From CAXBNB01 sp040222275 (GTDB taxonomy: Bacteria > Bacteroidota > Bacteroidia > Cytophagales > Cyclobacteriaceae), in NCBI GenBank assembly GCA_040222275.1, contig JAVKDJ010000025.1:1-64000 (forward strand): 64,000 nucleotides of DNA. Direction: 5' to 3'. Below, one piece after another: positions 62,044-64,000 of this stretch. The translations under genes were made by a program, and so were the position numbers. How positions within the stretch are numbered: position 1 is the stretch's first letter; each line of letters opens with the position of its first letter. The notes beneath the pieces were generated by a model that ran no database searches, had not been told where the DNA came from, and saw only the letters and a program-made list of their open reading frames with translations.

Positions 62044-62795
62044 TTGGCACCAGGATATGTTCTTTGCATGTATTGCATTTCAGCCAGTATATACCCCAAA
62101 TGTTCAGTGTGCTTTCCTGTTTTGCCACCTACCTGCCCCGAGCCATGTTGTGGAATTTGCAATGTAGCTTTCTTCAGGTGGTCTAGCACCTCTTGCCTGC
62201 ATACCTTTTTGATCTTGTCAAGGTCCACCCCCAAACCAGCTTCCGACATTTGAAGGTCAAGATCATCTGGTTCCAATGCTTCGAACGCATATTTCCATAA
62301 TGAATCCAGTGCTACCTGCATTCTGGAATGGCTTTCGTTGGTCCCATCTCCCAGGCGAAGGACCCACTGTGAACTCCACCTTCGATGATAACCCACTTCT
62401 TTGATCGATTTGTGGGCAATCGCTGAGAGTTGTTCATCCTTGCTTGAACAAAGTTGGGAGAGAAAGTGAAAATGGAACACATCGAACAAATATTGCCTGG
62501 TAATGGTGTGGGCAAAATCCCCATTTGGCTGCTCCACCAATAGTAAATTGTAGTAGTCCAATGAATCCCGTAAAAAGGCCAGGTCGTCCTCATTTTTTCC
62601 CTCTTCATTCATTTGTGCGGCATATTGATAATAATTTCTGGTCTGTCCGATCAAATCGAGTGAAATATTGGTAAGGGCTATGTCCTGTTCAAGTACAGGC
62701 CCATGGCCACACCATTCTGCCAGCCTTTGCCCCAGTATCAGGCAGTTGTCCCCCTGCCTCAAAGTGTAGTTGTGTAATTGCTGCGTTTTTGTCAC
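62037..62795 (-). CDS. paaC: Phenylacetyl-CoA epoxidase subunit PaaC
   Basis: This 252-residue ferritin-like subunit shows CLILGQRLAEWCGHGPVLEQDIALTNISLDLIGQ, DDLAFLRDSLDYYNLLLVEQPNGDFAHTI and KEVGYHRRWSSQWVLRLGDGT. It has the helical fold of the oxygenase subunit but is the structural partner of PaaA. It overlaps paaD by 7 bp and starts 2 bp after paaB. Confidence 0.96.
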   Translation of the reverse strand: MTKTQQLHNYTLRQGDNCLILGQRLAEWCGHGPVLEQDIALTNISLDLIGQTRNYYQYAAQMNEEGKNEDDLAFLRDSLDYYNLLLVEQPNGDFAHTITRQYLFDVFHFHFLSQLCSSKDEQLSAIAHKSIKEVGYHRRWSSQWVLRLGDGTNESHSRMQVALDSLWKYAFEALEPDDLDLQMSEAGLGVDLDKIKKVCRQEVLDHLKKATLQIPQHGSGQVGGKTGKHTEHLGYILAEMQYMQRTYPGAKW

Positions 62796-62797
62796 GG

Positions 62798-63085
62798 TTA
62801 CATATGTTTAACTTCGTCTGGTAGGTCGTAAAACGTAGGGTGCCTATAGACTTTGTTTTTTGCCGGCTCGAAAAGCTCTTCCTGATCAGACGGGTCGCTG
62901 GCAGTGATCTTATCGGATTCTACCACCCATATACTCACCCCCTCATTTCGTCGGGTATATACGTCCCTGGCGTTTTCAACGGCCATGGCGGCATCCGCTG
63001 CATGGAGGCTTCCCACGTGTTTGTGGTTGAGCCCCTGGTTGCTGCGGATGAATACTTCCCAGAGTTTCCAGTTTTTCTTTTTCAT
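62798..63085 (-). CDS. paaB: Phenylacetyl-CoA epoxidase subunit PaaB
   Basis: This 95-residue subunit starts MKKKNWKLWEVFIRSNQGLNHKHVGSLHA and ends with KVYRHPTFYDLPDEVKHM, both typical of PaaB, which bridges PaaAC heterodimers. It is 58 bp after paaA and 2 bp before paaC. No odd features are seen. Confidence 0.96.
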   Translation of the reverse strand: MKKKNWKLWEVFIRSNQGLNHKHVGSLHAADAAMAVENARDVYTRRNEGVSIWVVESDKITASDPSDQEELFEPAKNKVYRHPTFYDLPDEVKHM

Positions 63086-63143
63086 ATCATTTGGGTTAAA
63101 AGGTGAAGGTCAAGTCGTGGTGCCAGCACCAATCTTGTTGTTT

Positions 63144-64000
63144 TTAATTAGCATTAGATATTTTAGAGCCGTTAGCCCTGTGTTTTTTGGCGTAGGCCAT
63201 GGCCGCTTCCCTCACCCAGGCTCCATTGTCGTATGCCTGTTTCCTTGCTTCCAGCCGTTCCCTGTTGCACGGGCCATTTCCTTTTATTACTTCGAAAAAC
63301 TCCTGCCAGTCGATTTCCCCAAAGTCGTAGTGCTGTCGTTTTTCATTCCATTTCAGTTTGGGATCCGGAATTTCTATGCCTAGCAACTTTGCCTGGGGCA
63401 CACATGCATCAACAAACTTTTGCCTTAACTCATCATTGGTAAACCTTTTAATCTTCCATTTCATGGATAACATAGAATTGGGCGACTCGTCATCCGTGGG
63501 GCCAAACATCATCAAAGAGGGCCACCACCAACGGTTGAGTGCATCCTGGGCCATTCGTTTTTGCTCGCGGGTCCCCTGGCATAAGGTAAGCATGATTTCA
63601 AACCCCTGGCGTTGATGAAAGCTTTCTTCCTTGCATACCCTCACCATGGCCCGTGCATACGGCCCGTATGAACATCGGCACAAGGGCACCTGGTTCATGA
63701 TGGCCGCTCCATCCACCAGCCAGCCTATGGCGCCCATATCTGCCCAGGTAAGGGTGGGGTAGTTGAATATGCTGGAATATTTGGCCTTGCCGGTATGGAG
63801 GTCGTCTATCAGGTCGTCCCGTTCAACGCCCAGGGTTTCGCAGGCACTGTACAAGTACAATCCATGGCCGGCTTCATCCTGCACCTTGGCCAGTGCTGCC
63901 ACTTTGCGCCTGAGGGAGGGTGCGCGCGTGAGCCAATTGCCTTCGGGCAGCATGCCTACTATTTCCGAGTGTGCATGTTGGGACATCTGACGGACCAGGG
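63144..64000 (-). CDS. paaA: Phenylacetyl-CoA epoxidase catalytic subunit PaaA (5' end outside window)
   Basis: The frame continues through the right edge of the window: before MSQHAHSEIVGMLPEGNW the codons read LVRQ, as expected inside PaaA, so the ATG at 63986 is internal. The visible part has KVQDEAGHGLYLYSACETLG (metal-binding Glu and His), ACETLGVERDDLIDDL, and KEESFHQRQGFEIM with the second Glu-x-x-His. PaaA forms the di-iron site that epoxidises phenylacetyl-CoA. It is the first visible gene of the paaABCD unit; its promoter is outside. Confidence 0.96.
   Translation of the reverse strand, partial: LVRQMSQHAHSEIVGMLPEGNWLTRAPSLRRKVAALAKVQDEAGHGLYLYSACETLGVERDDLIDDLHTGKAKYSSIFNYPTLTWADMGAIGWLVDGAAIMNQVPLCRCSYGPYARAMVRVCKEESFHQRQGFEIMLTLCQGTREQKRMAQDALNRWWWPSLMMFGPTDDESPNSMLSMKWKIKRFTNDELRQKFVDACVPQAKLLGIEIPDPKLKWNEKRQHYDFGEIDWQEFFEVIKGNGPCNRERLEARKQAYDNGAWVREAAMAYAKKHRANGSKISNAN

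Noticed and set aside
1..64000. tRNA, rRNA, riboswitch, prophage or CRISPR elements
   Set aside because: I found no cloverleaf, rRNA-like stretch, regularly spaced repeat, phage structural gene or cas gene when reading the window by eye. A covariance-model search would be needed to exclude small RNAs.

Overview
The window looks like a chromosomal segment of a Bacteroidota bacterium, most likely a marine or sediment Cytophagales-type organism. The evidence is a SusC/SusD polysaccharide locus, a C-terminal type IX secretion sorting domain, a fused CcoN-CcoO oxidase, a fused CzcA-CzcC efflux pump, a clade II (Sec-type) nitrous oxide reductase cluster, weak Shine-Dalgarno sites and -7 boxes of the TAnnTTTG type. 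No rRNA, tRNA, CRISPR array or intact transposase was seen.

Layout. (1) 1-1.6 kb: an AT-rich accessory edge with two unrecognised genes separated by a folded, attC-like element. (2) 1.6-28.9 kb: a micro-oxic/anaerobic respiration island. It holds the cbb3 oxidase operon (ccoNO-Q-P-G-H-safE), a small PLDc_N/membrane-peptide operon, the nos operon (lipoprotein cytochrome c, fasciclin, nosZ, membrane protein, nosL, nosD, nosF, nosY, cupin, truncated haemoglobin), three universal stress proteins, a CoA-transferase, hemN, ccoS and ccoI. It also holds a PAS histidine kinase next to a response regulator fused to a Crp/Fnr-type DNA-binding module, and a YceI / outer-membrane barrel / YceI group. (3) 29-36 kb: a heavy-metal RND efflux operon with a CDF-like membrane protein and a leftover fragment of a second adaptor. 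(4) 36-38.3 kb: a PVC-type dehydrogenase/cytochrome c lipoprotein. (5) 38.4-52.2 kb: a beta-1,3-glucan (laminarin-type) utilisation locus with a propeller/LuxR regulator, SusC, SusD, a lipoprotein with tandem binding modules and three different GH16 enzymes. (6) 52.4-58.2 kb: mostly housekeeping genes (AhpD-like, OsmC, dnaN, DUF4340, a YdeI-like protein, a Gre-like factor). (7) 56.4-64 kb: phenylacetate degradation (paaABCD, G, H, I, Y); paaA runs off the right end.

The most interesting result is a common promoter architecture in region 2. Seven transcription units (cco, PLDc_N, nos, a usp gene, hemN, usp-usp-ccoI-ccoS, YceI-barrel) and the kinase-regulator pair itself carry a 14-bp operator of the form RTGAY-N4-RTCAY. 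In each, the operator centre lies 58.5 or 59.5 bp from the downstream edge of a -7 box matching TAnnTTTG at 5 or 6 of 6 defined positions. In the divergent region between a usp gene and the kinase, two operators 22 bp apart serve both promoters with mirrored spacing. The obvious candidate regulator is the REC-Crp fusion protein encoded beside the kinase. This would be a FixLJ-FixK-like oxygen or redox circuit compressed into a two-protein system that coordinates oxidase, N2O reductase, haem synthesis, stress and YceI/porin functions.
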